Origin: Thalassospira profundimaris
GTDB lineage: Bacteria; Pseudomonadota; Alphaproteobacteria; Rhodospirillales; Thalassospiraceae
DNA length: 64,000 bases
Reading direction: 5' to 3'
Assembly (NCBI RefSeq): GCF_003326795.1
Contig: NZ_JPWI01000004.1
Location: forward strand, 1 to 64,000
Shown here: positions 53,108-62,301 of the stretch, one piece after another
Layout: the number at the start of each line of letters is the position of its first letter
Numbering within the stretch: the stretch's first letter is position 1
The notes under the pieces: model-generated
Told to the model about the DNA's origin: nothing
Database searches by the model: none
The model's input: only the letters and a program-made list of their open reading frames with translations
Made by a program: the position numbers and the translations under genes

Positions 53108-53932
53108 ATGTCGATTGAGGTTAAGTTCTGGGGAGTTCGTGGAAGCATTGCCTGTCCGTCACCCGATCATGTGGTGTATGGCGGCAATACGAGCTGCCTT
53201 GAAATGCGGATCGCGGGAAAGGTTCTGATCTTCGATGCCGGAACCGGCATTCGCAACCTTGGCAAGGATCTGATCCGCCGCAAGGTGACCGAAGCCACGA
53301 TCTATCTGACCCATACCCATTGGGACCACATTAACGGGTTCCCGTTTTTTGTGCCGGCCTATAACCCGAAGGCGTCCTTCAGGGTGATGGCCGGGCATCT
53401 GACCGATCAGGGCGGCGTTGAACGCGTTTTCTCGGCCCAGATGGCAAATCCGACTTTCCCGGTGCCGCTTTCTGCCATGCAGTCTAAATTGACATTCGAG
53501 GATTTCGCCGTTGGTGATGACTTGCATCCGGGCGAGGGGATCGTGATTAAAACCGCCCCGCTGCGTCATCCCAACGGGGCGACAGCCTTTCGTGTCGAAT
53601 ATGGCGGGCAGGCTGTGTGCTTCGTAACCGATACCGAACATGAACCGGGAAAACCCGACGAGATCATTCTGGATTTCATTCGGGATGCCGATCTTGTGAT
53701 TTATGACAGTACCTATACCGACGAGGAATTCCCGCAAAAGGTCGGGTGGGGGCATTCGACCTGGCAGGAAGGAATACGGTTGTGTCGAGCGGCAAATGCC
53801 AAGCGTCTGGCGCTATTCCACCATGACCCGGACCACAATGATGCCGATATGACTGTCATTGAGCAGCAGGCAAAAGCAATGTGGTCAGGCGCATTCGCCG
53901 CCCGTGACGAGATGGTGTTGCGGATCGAATAG
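53108..53932 (+). CDS. MBL-fold metallo-hydrolase
   Basis: This 274-residue metallo-beta-lactamase-fold protein binds two metals through THTHWDHINGFPFF, with further ligands in APLRHPNGATA, VTDTEH and LFHHDPDHND. The early FWGVRGSIACPSPDHVVYGGNTSCLEMR is typical of a phosphodiesterase-like subgroup in alphaproteobacteria. The substrate is unknown; cyclic nucleotide hydrolysis is possible. It stands alone and converges with the sulfatase gene over a shared terminator. Confidence 0.88.
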   Translation: MSIEVKFWGVRGSIACPSPDHVVYGGNTSCLEMRIAGKVLIFDAGTGIRNLGKDLIRRKVTEATIYLTHTHWDHINGFPFFVPAYNPKASFRVMAGHLTDQGGVERVFSAQMANPTFPVPLSAMQSKLTFEDFAVGDDLHPGEGIVIKTAPLRHPNGATAFRVEYGGQAVCFVTDTEHEPGKPDEIILDFIRDADLVIYDSTYTDEEFPQKVGWGHSTWQEGIRLCRAANAKRLALFHHDPDHNDADMTVIEQQAKAMWSGAFAARDEMVLRIE

Positions 53933-53961
53933 GCGACATTGTGACGGGAATGAACAGGATG

Positions 53962-53995
53962 AAAAAAAACACCGCGCATAAAGCGCGGTGTTTTT
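53962..53995. terminator. Shared terminator, MBL hydrolase and sulfatase genes
   Basis: AAACACCGCGC and GCGCGGTGTTT pair, with A and T runs on either side, so it acts in both directions. Confidence 0.9.
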
Positions 53996-54006
53996 GTGTC
54001 GACGGC

Positions 54007-55542
54007 TTAACGTTTACTGCCTTGCTGCATGTCGTTGACAATCTGGTCAACATCGACCGAGAAGCTTGCCTGTCGTGGCGGGTAATCTTTGAATGATGCA
54101 AAGAACTGGTTGACCACTCCGATTGCCGGGGCAAGGGTCCATGACCGGTTTTCCTGCCATTCATCAAAGCCGCGTGCTTCGTGGAATCTCTCGAACGGAT
54201 CAAGTTTCAGGTTGGTGATCAGCGGGCTTGTCAGATTGTTGGCAACGCCGTTGAACCATTTGTCCTGATCTGTAAACAGGAACTTCCAGTCGCCATAGCG
54301 CAGACCGTGGAATTTGGTTTCGGTGAAATAGAAAAATTCCTTGCGCTTGGTTGGGCCGGCTTGGGTGATCAGGTCAGTCTGGTCGTAACCGTCAAGATGA
54401 ACACGGTATTTCTGATCGCCAATCTTGTATCCGTCGAGAAGCTTTTCCTTCAGATCCTTGTCGCCAAGTTGCGACATGATCGTCGGCACCCAGTCTTCCA
54501 TTGTCATGAATTCGCCAGTGGTGGTACCGGCCGGAATTGTACCTGGCCATTTGACCGCCATCGGCACGCGGAAGCCACCTTCGTAACCGCCAACACCTTT
54601 TTCACCGCGGAATGGCTGGTTGCCGCCATCCGGCCAGCTGTTTGATGCCGCACCATTATCGGTCGAGAACATCACCATCGTGTTGTCCGCAATGCCAAGT
54701 TCATCAAGAAGATCAAGGAGTTCTCCGACATCGTCATCCAATTCCTTCATGCCATCTGCATAAAGGCCATATCCGGTGACGCCATCATAATCCTTGCTTA
54801 GATTGGTGCGGTAATGCATCCGGGTGGTGTTGTGCCAAACGAAAAACGGCTTGTCTTCGGCAACTGCGTCGCGAATGAACCGCTTGGATTCTTCAAGAAC
54901 TTCCTGATCAAGCGTACGTTGCCGTTCGCTTCCGAAATTTCCCAAATCTTCAATGGTCTGGGATCCGTCTTCCTGATGAAGAGAATGGATGATACCGCGC
55001 TGGGCAATCTGTTCGGCAACTTTGGTGCCTGTCGGGTAATCATATTGTTCGACATATTCACCAGCATTCAGATGATAAAGAATGCCATAGAACTCGTCGA
55101 AGCCGTGGTTGGTTGGCAGATGTTCGTCACGGTCGCCAAGATGGTTTTTCCCAAACTGCCCGTTTCGATAGCCCTGCGCACGCAACATTTCGGCAAGGGT
55201 CGGGTCTTCGGATTGCAAACCGATGTCAGAGCCGGGGATGCCAACGGTACTTAGGCCAACGCGCATCGGGTACTGACCTGTAAGAAAGGCTGCACGTCCC
55301 GCGGTACAGGAAGCCTGGGCATAGTGATCCATGAACAACATGCCATCATTGGCTATCCGGTCGATATTGGGGGTGCTGCCACCCATCATGCCACGGTGAT
55401 AGGCGCTGATATTCCACATGCCGACATCATCGCCCCAGATGACCAGAATGTTCGGCTTTTCTGATTTTGGCGCATCCTGGGCCTGAGCGCATAACGGTGC
55501 GATCAGCGCTAGGGCTGTCCAGAGTACTAGGCGTTTGCTCAT
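54007..55542 (-). CDS. Periplasmic arylsulfatase
   Basis: This 511-residue type I sulfatase has a signal peptide (LALIAPLCAQAQ) and the alkaline-phosphatase-like fold. Metal ligands include ILVIWGDDVG and MFSTDNGAA. The modification site reads SCTAGRAAFLTGQYPMR: Cys becomes formylglycine, and the motif is CxAxR rather than the classical CxPxR. The maturation enzyme is not in the window. It could hydrolyse sulfate esters of marine polysaccharides or lipids. The ATG follows AGGTGAT. Confidence 0.92.
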   Translation of the reverse strand: MSKRLVLWTALALIAPLCAQAQDAPKSEKPNILVIWGDDVGMWNISAYHRGMMGGSTPNIDRIANDGMLFMDHYAQASCTAGRAAFLTGQYPMRVGLSTVGIPGSDIGLQSEDPTLAEMLRAQGYRNGQFGKNHLGDRDEHLPTNHGFDEFYGILYHLNAGEYVEQYDYPTGTKVAEQIAQRGIIHSLHQEDGSQTIEDLGNFGSERQRTLDQEVLEESKRFIRDAVAEDKPFFVWHNTTRMHYRTNLSKDYDGVTGYGLYADGMKELDDDVGELLDLLDELGIADNTMVMFSTDNGAASNSWPDGGNQPFRGEKGVGGYEGGFRVPMAVKWPGTIPAGTTTGEFMTMEDWVPTIMSQLGDKDLKEKLLDGYKIGDQKYRVHLDGYDQTDLITQAGPTKRKEFFYFTETKFHGLRYGDWKFLFTDQDKWFNGVANNLTSPLITNLKLDPFERFHEARGFDEWQENRSWTLAPAIGVVNQFFASFKDYPPRQASFSVDVDQIVNDMQQGSKR

Positions 55543-55755
55543 GAGATCACCTGTCCATTCGTTGGTTGCGCATTCGCGGCCTCACAACTGCCTGGTTACA
55601 GCCTAGAACGTATGCTGTGGCGATGTGACGAGCTTATTAGGTAGGGAGTGATTTTGCCCGAGCACGGATCCCGCGATGAAACTGATACACCTCAAAAGTG
55701 TATTGTTCGACCACCGGATGGGCAAGTTTAATTATTATAAACCCGAAGTTTGGTA

Positions 55756-56448
55756 TCAGAAGACGCGTGAGTATTTCGGGAAAACACGGATCTCGATGCG
55801 GCGGTTTGCCTCACGATTTTCTGCGATAGGGTTGCCGGAATCATCGCGGTTTGGAAGTTTGGGTTTGGTGTCGCCATAGGAAATGGCGCGCATCCGTTTC
55901 TGATCGGGATCAACGCCAAGGGCAGAAAAGAACCGAACCACTGCAATTGAACGTCCCGCCGCCAATTCCCAGTTTGACGGAAAACGCGGGGAACTGATCG
56001 GGGTATCATCGGTATGCCCGGTCACTTCAATCTGGAAACCCAGATAGCGCGGTTCCTTAAGCAGGTCGGCAACATCCTTGAGAAACAGGACAGCATCCTT
56101 GGTCAGGTTGGCTGAACCCGGCTGGAAGAACGAGCCGCTGCCCATTTCCATCAGAATGCCTTCATCATCCGTCGAAACATTGACCGCACTGTCCATCGCC
56201 ATGTTGAAGACGACGTCTTTGAGATCGGTTTCCAGAACCTGTGTCGGGCGGACAATATCGCGTTTGCCGATTTGCTCAGCAATACCGGCTTGCACCTTTT
56301 CAAAGACCGGCAACTCAACCTTGGAAAAGCTGACCAGCATGACAAAGAAGGCCATCAGAAGCGTGATGGCATCGGCGTATGTGGCAAGCCAGTCTTCGTT
56401 GACTTCTTCTTCTTCGACCTTGGGGATTTCCCGTCCGCGCCGTGCCAT
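55756..56448 (-). CDS. motB: MotB-type flagellar stator / OmpA-domain protein
   Basis: This 230-residue protein has one N-terminal helix (WLATYADAITLLMAFFVMLVSF), whose Asp carries protons or sodium in stators, and a C-terminal OmpA-like domain (EVTGHTDDTPISSPRFPSNWELAAGRS, EANRRIEIRV) that anchors the stator to peptidoglycan. It pairs with the MotA gene 11 bases upstream. Whether it drives a proton or sodium motor is not visible, so PomB is also possible. The start follows AGGGAAC. Confidence 0.93.
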   Translation of the reverse strand: MARRGREIPKVEEEEVNEDWLATYADAITLLMAFFVMLVSFSKVELPVFEKVQAGIAEQIGKRDIVRPTQVLETDLKDVVFNMAMDSAVNVSTDDEGILMEMGSGSFFQPGSANLTKDAVLFLKDVADLLKEPRYLGFQIEVTGHTDDTPISSPRFPSNWELAAGRSIAVVRFFSALGVDPDQKRMRAISYGDTKPKLPNRDDSGNPIAENREANRRIEIRVFPKYSRVF

Positions 56449-56459
56449 GATGGTGTTCC

Positions 56460-57254
56460 CTACTTCGCAGATTTGTCGATATTGAAGTGGATCGCAGGAT
56501 CGAGGAATGAATTCATCCGGTCCTGAATGGCGCGGGGTCCCTTGCGATCGGCCAGCATGATCAGGCCTTCGGCTATCAGGTAATTGCGAAACCGCATGAT
56601 TTCTTCACGTTGCTGGATCTTGCTTGCAGCAGGCATGAAAAAGAACCGGGCCGCAACAATACCATAAAGGGTCGTGATCAGTGCAATCGCAAGACCGGCC
56701 CCGAGCGACGTCGGATCATCTGCCATTTTGTCGAGCATGATCACCAGACCAACCAGCGTTCCGATCATCCCGAATGCCGGGGCCGCAGCCGCCATGCTTT
56801 TGAGGATCGAAACCGGCACAAGGTTGCGGTTAAAGGCATTATCGATGGCGTTGTGAAGCATTTCGGCCACTTCATCACCATTATAACCGGTAATGATCAC
56901 TTCCATCGCCCAGCCAAGAAACGGCTCGTCCTTGCCCACACGCTCTGCTTCCTGTTCCAGGGCATTGATGCCCTTTTTCTGCAGCAGATAGCCCCATTTG
57001 ACGACGCGGCCGACTTCGCCAGTCAATTGTCCACGGCCCATTTGCGGGGCACGGAAAATCTTGAAAATCAGTTTTAATGCAAGCAGTACATAGCGCGCCT
57101 CATAGGCAATAAAGGTCGCGGCAAGCGTGCCGCCAACCACCATCAGTGCGCTCGAAAGGCTCAAGAATACAAGATAGTTATCGGTCGAAATAAAGATCGA
57201 CCCGACAAACAATCCCAAACCAACCATAATGCCTAATATCGTCGTAAACGACAT
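56460..57254 (-). CDS. motA: MotA-type flagellar stator protein
   Basis: This 264-residue membrane protein has four helices (about 5-22, 33-50, 150-172 and 185-205) and a large cytoplasmic loop, the MotA/PomA layout. AAAPAFGMIGTLVGLVIML and GLAIALITTLYGIVAARFFFMP are characteristic. It forms the stator with MotB. ATG 57254 is chosen; a GTG at 57263 is also in frame. The pair precedes no other flagellar gene, but a chemoreceptor gene lies upstream. Confidence 0.95.
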   Translation of the reverse strand: MSFTTILGIMVGLGLFVGSIFISTDNYLVFLSLSSALMVVGGTLAATFIAYEARYVLLALKLIFKIFRAPQMGRGQLTGEVGRVVKWGYLLQKKGINALEQEAERVGKDEPFLGWAMEVIITGYNGDEVAEMLHNAIDNAFNRNLVPVSILKSMAAAAPAFGMIGTLVGLVIMLDKMADDPTSLGAGLAIALITTLYGIVAARFFFMPAASKIQQREEIMRFRNYLIAEGLIMLADRKGPRAIQDRMNSFLDPAIHFNIDKSAK

Positions 57255-57655
57255 TGTTCCCACAATCCCCCGGTGTCGTCATGGTCGGGCTTTTTACATG
57301 AAATCACCCAGCTTTATAATTAATCTATTAGTTTTTACGTAAGAATAGGACCCCAAAAGCTTGAAGTCTGGTTAATGCTACGCCCGGTAAAGCAAAAAAG
57401 CAGGGGTTATACCGGTGGTTGATGCAGGCTGATGTCCGGATTTCATCTGAATGCAGGGAACGCTGATCTTGTCGATAACGCTTGTCTACTACCTGGCTCG
57501 TTCGGGTAAATAGTCTCCCTGAGGGGTATTACCCATAAAATGAAGTTGGCAATTTGTCTGTCCCGAAACAAGCAAGGCGGGCATTCAAATGAAAAAAGCC
57601 TGCTACAAGCAGTAGCAGGCTTTTTTGGGTAGCTGTTTCAAATGGAAACTGCAAA
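57255..57655. other. Intergenic region between motA and the chemoreceptor
   Basis: About 400 bp. It holds the promoter of motAB and, at 57592-57626, the terminator of the chemoreceptor. A small CCTGAGGGGTATTACCC patch near 57518 shows weak symmetry. No gene is seen. Confidence 0.45.
57592..57626 (-). terminator. Terminator of the chemoreceptor gene
   Basis: AAAAAAGCCTGCTAC and GTAGCAGGCTTTTTT pair perfectly around AAGCA, giving T-runs in both directions. Confidence 0.92.
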
Positions 57656-59368
57656 TCACGTCGTTCGGATATCGACAAGGAACCGGTCAACTTCAGAACG
57701 CAGGTTATCCGACAAGGTTCCAAGTTCGCGGGCAACATCAAGAACCAGATGGGCTGCCTGATCCGTATCGGCAACCGTGTTGCTGACGCGTTCGATGTTG
57801 CTGCTGACTTCCTGGGTGCCAATTGCCGCCTGTTCGACATTCTGGGCGATTTCATCAGTGGCTTCGGCCTGTTCGCCAACAGCGGTGGAAATGGTGTTGG
57901 CCATCTCGGTGATGCGTGAAATCACCGCAGAGATATCGCCAATCGATGTGACGGTTTTACCTGTTTCTTCCTGAATGGCGGTGATCTGTTCGGCGATCTC
58001 GTTGGTGGCGCGTGCGGTCTGGTTGGCAAGGTTTTTGACCTCGGCTGCGACCACGGCAAACCCTTTGCCGGCTTCACCGGCACGGGCGGCCTCAATTGTC
58101 GCGTTCAGAGCCAAAAGGTTGGTTTGTCCGGCGATATCGCTGATCAGGGCGACAATTTCGCCAATCCGGTTTGCAACTTCGGACAGGCCCTGAACGGTTT
58201 CCGACGATTGCTCGGCTTCTCGTGATGCTTCGGCGGCAACCTGTGTGGATTGCTGAGCCTGTTCGCCAATGCGCGAAATAGATTCAGACAAATGATCGGC
58301 GGCATCGGCAACGGTGCGGACATTGACCGTCGCCTGTTCGGATGCGGCGGCAACCGTGGTTGCGCTTTTGCTTGCCCGGTCAGCGGATTCAACCAGCCCG
58401 CTTGCGGTTGACTGCATCTTTTGGGCTGAACTTGAAACGGCACTGACGATCTTGGCGATCACGCCCTCGAAGTTGCCGATGTGACGTTCCAGGCTTTTCA
58501 TCCGTTCGTCCCGGCGATGCGATTCTGCCTGTTGTTCTGCTTCCATCTGCTTTTTGGCAATGGCGTTGGTGCGGAAAATATCCACCGATTGTGCCATGCG
58601 CCCGATTTCGTCGTGACGGGTCAGGGCATTGATTTCGAAATCGGTATTGCCTTCGGCAAGGGCGGTCATGTCCCGTCCAAGGTCAGACAGGGGGGCTGTC
58701 ACAATGCGCGTAAGCAAGACGCGCATGCCGATGATGGTCGCAAGGGCAATGGCCAGACCGCCAATCACGATGCCGATCAGGATATTGTTGGTTTTCTCAC
58801 GTTCCGGGGCAACCGACAGGCTCGATGACAGGACGGCAATGACGTCACCTTTTTGTGCATCCATTGCGCCATGGCAACTAAAGCAGACTTCACGTTCCGC
58901 GCCCTTGGTTTCACCAAGGATAATCGGCATCGACATACGATAAGTGCCGTTTTCCGTATAGCGCCCGATAAGTTGGCCGGTTTCAATTGCTTCGATGTCG
59001 ATCTCGTCACGCGGGGCCTTGATCGGTTTGTCGCCATATTCCTTCATATAGGCTTGCGTAGTGGGGCCCCAGGCGGACCATAGTTCCCCAGGATAATCAC
59101 CATTACGGCTGTCAAACCAGTTGTTGAAAACCTGAATGCCGATGTCGTCGGCATCATCGGGACGGGCGGCCATAACATTGACAATCAGAGCATGAAGCGA
59201 GGTCAATTCATTCTCGCTCAGCTGTCGCAATTTGCTATCCATCGCTTTTTCTTCAACGATGGTCATCATCAACAGAGAAATAATGACAGTCGACGTAACA
59301 CCGAATGCGGATGCCCACATAAAGCGCTTGCGAATACCCATGGCGTTGAAGGCAGACAGAATTTTCAT
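57656..59368 (-). CDS. Methyl-accepting chemotaxis protein with a haem c motif
   Basis: This 570-residue chemoreceptor has a first membrane helix (about 18-38), a periplasmic sensor domain (about 40-185), a second helix (about 190-212), a HAMP domain and the signalling hairpin (tip [41 protein letters not shown]). The sensor domain contains CFSCH (Cys162, Cys165, His166), a covalent haem c motif, just before the second helix, resembling DUF3365/Tll0287-type haem sensors. It could detect redox state, oxygen, NO or other haem ligands. The start at 59368 follows GGGGAAG; the frame to 59494 lacks support. motA and motB lie next downstream. Confidence 0.9.
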   Translation of the reverse strand: MKILSAFNAMGIRKRFMWASAFGVTSTVIISLLMMTIVEEKAMDSKLRQLSENELTSLHALIVNVMAARPDDADDIGIQVFNNWFDSRNGDYPGELWSAWGPTTQAYMKEYGDKPIKAPRDEIDIEAIETGQLIGRYTENGTYRMSMPIILGETKGAEREVCFSCHGAMDAQKGDVIAVLSSSLSVAPEREKTNNILIGIVIGGLAIALATIIGMRVLLTRIVTAPLSDLGRDMTALAEGNTDFEINALTRHDEIGRMAQSVDIFRTNAIAKKQMEAEQQAESHRRDERMKSLERHIGNFEGVIAKIVSAVSSSAQKMQSTASGLVESADRASKSATTVAAASEQATVNVRTVADAADHLSESISRIGEQAQQSTQVAAEASREAEQSSETVQGLSEVANRIGEIVALISDIAGQTNLLALNATIEAARAGEAGKGFAVVAAEVKNLANQTARATNEIAEQITAIQEETGKTVTSIGDISAVISRITEMANTISTAVGEQAEATDEIAQNVEQAAIGTQEVSSNIERVSNTVADTDQAAHLVLDVARELGTLSDNLRSEVDRFLVDIRTT

Positions 59369-59634
59369 GTTTCTTCCCCGGTGCGGTGACGGAAAGCAGC
59401 TTTTTGCATCAGCCGGTTTCGCGTTGTCCTGAATCGGTAAAACAATGCATGATCGTGAAAGTTGCGCCTTGATATGACTCAAGTCGATCTTCATATCGGG
59501 TCGTGTGTCTGATCTAGTTTACATTGTATCGGGGATTATCTTGCAACAAAACAGACAGTAGCGGGCTTGTTTCTGACCGGTGGAACGGGCATAACCACGC
59601 CAATGATGACATTTGAATGAAACAGGATTGCCTC

Positions 59635-59898
59635 ATGGCGCTTTCATATAGTGAAACCCGCAAAAAGCTTGATCAGATCACAGCCGAAATGTTGGGGCTG
59701 ATCCGAAAATATGATCTTGATGCTGCCAGTCCGTTTGATGTGATCGAGGTCGCGCGCACCAAGATCTCTGATCAGAACGACTATATCCGTTTCCTTGAGC
59801 TGTCGCTTGAAGGGCGGATTTATGGTGAATATGGTGATGCCCTGCAAAAGCAGATCGACGAAGAAGCCAAGGCACAACAGGCCAAACCGCTGAACTAG
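59635..59898 (+). CDS. Small helical protein of unknown function
   Basis: This 87-residue soluble protein is one helical bundle: MALSYSETRKKLDQITAEMLGLIRKYDL, a DVIEVARTKI segment, and a charged QKQIDEEAKAQQAK tail. No family is recognised. The ATG at 59635 follows AGGATTGCCTC; a 6-residue longer frame is less likely. It is monocistronic. Confidence 0.6.
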   Translation: MALSYSETRKKLDQITAEMLGLIRKYDLDAASPFDVIEVARTKISDQNDYIRFLELSLEGRIYGEYGDALQKQIDEEAKAQQAKPLN

Positions 59899-60134
59899 GT
59901 TTACCACTTGTCGCCTGCGTGAGATGAAATAACGGTTCGTTTTCAAACATGAAGACGAGCCGTTTTTCAATTCGGGCACCCTGTCACAAAATCTTCCTGA
60001 TCTTGTCACCGTCGTGCAGTTGAGTGGCCATGAAGTTCGGACTATATGGCTGCTGTAAAAGATGCACCGAAAAAGGTGTGTTTCTTTCGCAAGACACAAC
60101 CCGCGAAAGTCCAACGAGCAACAGGATGGCTGAC

Positions 60135-60368
60135 ATGAAAAAGAGTTATGTCCAAACTCTGATGGAAGTCGAAAAAGTATTCGGTCAGATCAATGACCAT
60201 GATTTCCGCCTTTACCGTGCTGTCTGGGGCAATCGTCAGGCCGCCCAGACCGGTTTGCCGCGTGGCACGCGTGCTGAAATCAGCAAGAAACTTGCAAATG
60301 ATTTTATCGCACTGGGTAATTCAAATCACCGCACCCATCTTCGGGTGTCAGCACCGCACGCTGCCTGA
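60135..60368 (+). CDS. Small basic protein of unknown function
   Basis: This 77-residue basic protein (MKKSYVQTLMEVEKVFGQINDHDFRLYRAVWG...) is of unknown family. The ATG at 60135 follows AGGATGG; ATG 60126 is also possible, and the long frame from 60024 is not supported. A hairpin with a short T tail lies just downstream. Confidence 0.5.
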   Translation: MKKSYVQTLMEVEKVFGQINDHDFRLYRAVWGNRQAAQTGLPRGTRAEISKKLANDFIALGNSNHRTHLRVSAPHAA

Positions 60369-60392
60369 ACGCATTCGCGCGTTCAGGGTTTC
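60364..60392 (+). terminator. Hairpin after the small basic protein gene
   Basis: CCTGAACGC and GCGTTCAGG pair around ATTCGC; the following GTTTCC gives only a weak T tail. The first arm overlaps the end of the gene. Confidence 0.5.
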
Positions 60393-60530
60393 CGGGCATA
60401 GGACCCGATGAGACTTGCCAATCCGGCAGCTTTCAGGCATCAAGTGTCGCCGTATGTACAACGGGATTCTGATATTCAGGGACCTCGTTGATTGTTGCGA
60501 AAACCACCTGAAAGCTGGCCGGAGTATTCC

Positions 60531-61058
60531 ATGTCGATTAAGTCGTTGATCCGTACCATTCCTGATTACCCGAAAAAGGGGATCATGTTCCGCGACATCA
60601 CGACACTGTTCGAGGATGCTGACGGCCTGCGCGACGTCATTGACAGCTTTGCCGCCGAATTTCAGGACAAAAAGATCGACATGATCGCCGGGATCGAGGC
60701 ACGCGGTTTTGTCATTGGTCCGGCTGTCGCACTTGCACTGGGTGTCGGATTTGTCACCATCCGCAAAAAGGGCAAACTGCCTGCGGAAACCATTGGTGTT
60801 GAATACGAACTTGAATATGGCTCTGACGTCATTGAAATCCATAAGGATGCAATCAAGCCGGGCAGCCGTGTTCTGGTCATGGATGATCTGATTGCGACGG
60901 GCGGCACTGCACTGGCGGCGATTGAACTGATTGAAAAGGTCGGGGCAGAAGTTGCTGCCTGTGCCTTTATCATTGATCTGCCTGACCTTGGCGGCGCAAA
61001 GAAAATCCGTGATCGCGGCGTCGAGGAATTCCATCTTGTCGAATTTGAAGGCGACTAA
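60531..61058 (+). CDS. apt: Adenine phosphoribosyltransferase
   Basis: Apt (175 aa) converts adenine and PRPP to AMP in purine salvage. IRTIPDYPKKGIMFRDITTLFED and IAGIEARGFVIGPAVALALG are family signatures; the PRPP loop is VLVMDDLIATGGTALAAIELIEK. The ATG at 60531 follows GGAG, while the frame from 60492 adds unsupported residues. It is a single gene. Confidence 0.97.
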   Translation: MSIKSLIRTIPDYPKKGIMFRDITTLFEDADGLRDVIDSFAAEFQDKKIDMIAGIEARGFVIGPAVALALGVGFVTIRKKGKLPAETIGVEYELEYGSDVIEIHKDAIKPGSRVLVMDDLIATGGTALAAIELIEKVGAEVAACAFIIDLPDLGGAKKIRDRGVEEFHLVEFEGD

Positions 61059-61172
61059 ACATACGCCTTTGTGACGGATTTTCGAAATCCCTGCCTTTTC
61101 CCATTATCTTGATGTATAATGCATGAGTTGAATTAGGTTTCACTCATTGCCTTGATATGGCAGGAAAAGGAA

Positions 61173-61619
61173 ATGCTTACACCGGTTCAGACAGCACAGA
61201 CAGTCTCACAGGTCAGCCAGTATGGCCGACTTGCGGCGGCCGGTGCGCGCGGTGTATCGACAGTTGACCGCAGTACGCAGGTCGAAGAATCCTCGCAGCA
61301 TTATACCTATAACCCTGATGATGACGGGATTTTGTTCAACGCCTATGTGGACGGCAAGAACAAGCGTCAGCCGGGGCAGGGCAATCCGGGTGAACAAAAA
61401 GACCAGCGCGCCGAACAGCGTCATCTTTCAGCAGCAAGGCGTTCCAGTGACCGCGAAGGGGCCGTTGATGCCGCCTCCGATCAGGACTTTGCGTCGATGC
61501 TGGACCCGTCAATTCCCTTTGATCTTTCCGCCAATAGCGGCACATCGTTCTATGCATTGGTCAATGCGGTGGCCCATGGTTATGGCATGCGTGGAACCCG
61601 GCTTGATGCATCAGTCTAG
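61173..61619 (+). CDS. Unrecognised polar protein
   Basis: This 148-residue protein is polar, with low-complexity Gln/Ser/Arg stretches and a hydrophobic C-terminal patch (SGTSFYALVNAVAHGYGMRG). It has no signal peptide or known motif. The ATG at 61173 follows GGAAAAGGAA. It precedes the Panacea-like gene by 120 bp, and the two might be related, but that is not shown. Confidence 0.55.
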   Translation: MLTPVQTAQTVSQVSQYGRLAAAGARGVSTVDRSTQVEESSQHYTYNPDDDGILFNAYVDGKNKRQPGQGNPGEQKDQRAEQRHLSAARRSSDREGAVDAASDQDFASMLDPSIPFDLSANSGTSFYALVNAVAHGYGMRGTRLDASV

Positions 61620-61740
61620 GCGGATCGTTTGACTTTGTGCCGATCTTTTCGAAATTTCCCAAATCTCTGTGCGGATGCTTGTTGGCATATGCCAATGGCC
61701 TTATGATGGCCGATATCTCCGTCAGACCATCGGGCCAAGC

Positions 61741-62283
61741 ATGAAGAACAAGCCGGTTCTCAGTACAGTTTTCGAAGCTGCTTTCAGATTTATCGATCTC
61801 GCGCTGAACGATAACGAATATTTGCAGCCACAGAAATTGCATCGCCTTCTGTATCTGGCGCAGGCCTATTACGGGGCGAATTATCACGGCAATATGCTGA
61901 TGCCCGCCATCTTCGTTGCCGAGGAATTCGGACCGGTCGAACCTAACCTTTATGCGGTGATGGAAGAAAGCCGTCCTGACGTACGTCTAAAGGCCATTGA
62001 TCCCAAAACGTCCCATTTCCTTGAAAGCATCTGGTCGCAATTTGGCCATCACACGGTTGAACATCTTAGCATGACCGTGCGCAACCATCCGCCCTTTACC
62101 AAGGCCTATAAGGAAGGGATCGGAACGATCATTCCCTTTGATGAACTGGTTGAGTTCTATGCCTCTGTTCGCAAAACGGCGACGACCCCGGAGGCAAAGG
62201 AAGTCGTGCGCCCGCGTGTCATGCGCTCGCACAAGGGCAAACCGGTTGCGACCACCGACTGGCTTCCACGCCGCATCAAATAA
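61741..62283 (+). CDS. Panacea (SocA-like, DUF4065) domain protein
   Basis: This 180-residue protein has the Panacea/SocA pattern: LQPQKLHRLLYLAQAYYGANYHGNMLMPAIFVAEEFGPVEPNLYAVM, with the K-L-x(2)-L-[LY]-Y-x-A-Q and GPV features. Such domains are adaptors or antitoxins (SocA helps ClpXP degrade the SocB toxin in Caulobacter) and occur in varied toxin-antitoxin and phage-defence genes. No toxin is recognised beside it. The start at 61741 matches homologue layout, but the ribosome site is weak; a longer frame starts at 61669. Confidence 0.72.
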   Translation: MKNKPVLSTVFEAAFRFIDLALNDNEYLQPQKLHRLLYLAQAYYGANYHGNMLMPAIFVAEEFGPVEPNLYAVMEESRPDVRLKAIDPKTSHFLESIWSQFGHHTVEHLSMTVRNHPPFTKAYKEGIGTIIPFDELVEFYASVRKTATTPEAKEVVRPRVMRSHKGKPVATTDWLPRRIK

Positions 62284-62301
62284 CTTGGAATTCTGTCTGG
62301 T

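Noticed and set aside
59635-60368. Small toxin-antitoxin module from the two short genes
   Set aside because: They are about 235 bp apart, have separate ribosome sites and no recognised toxin or DNA-binding motif.
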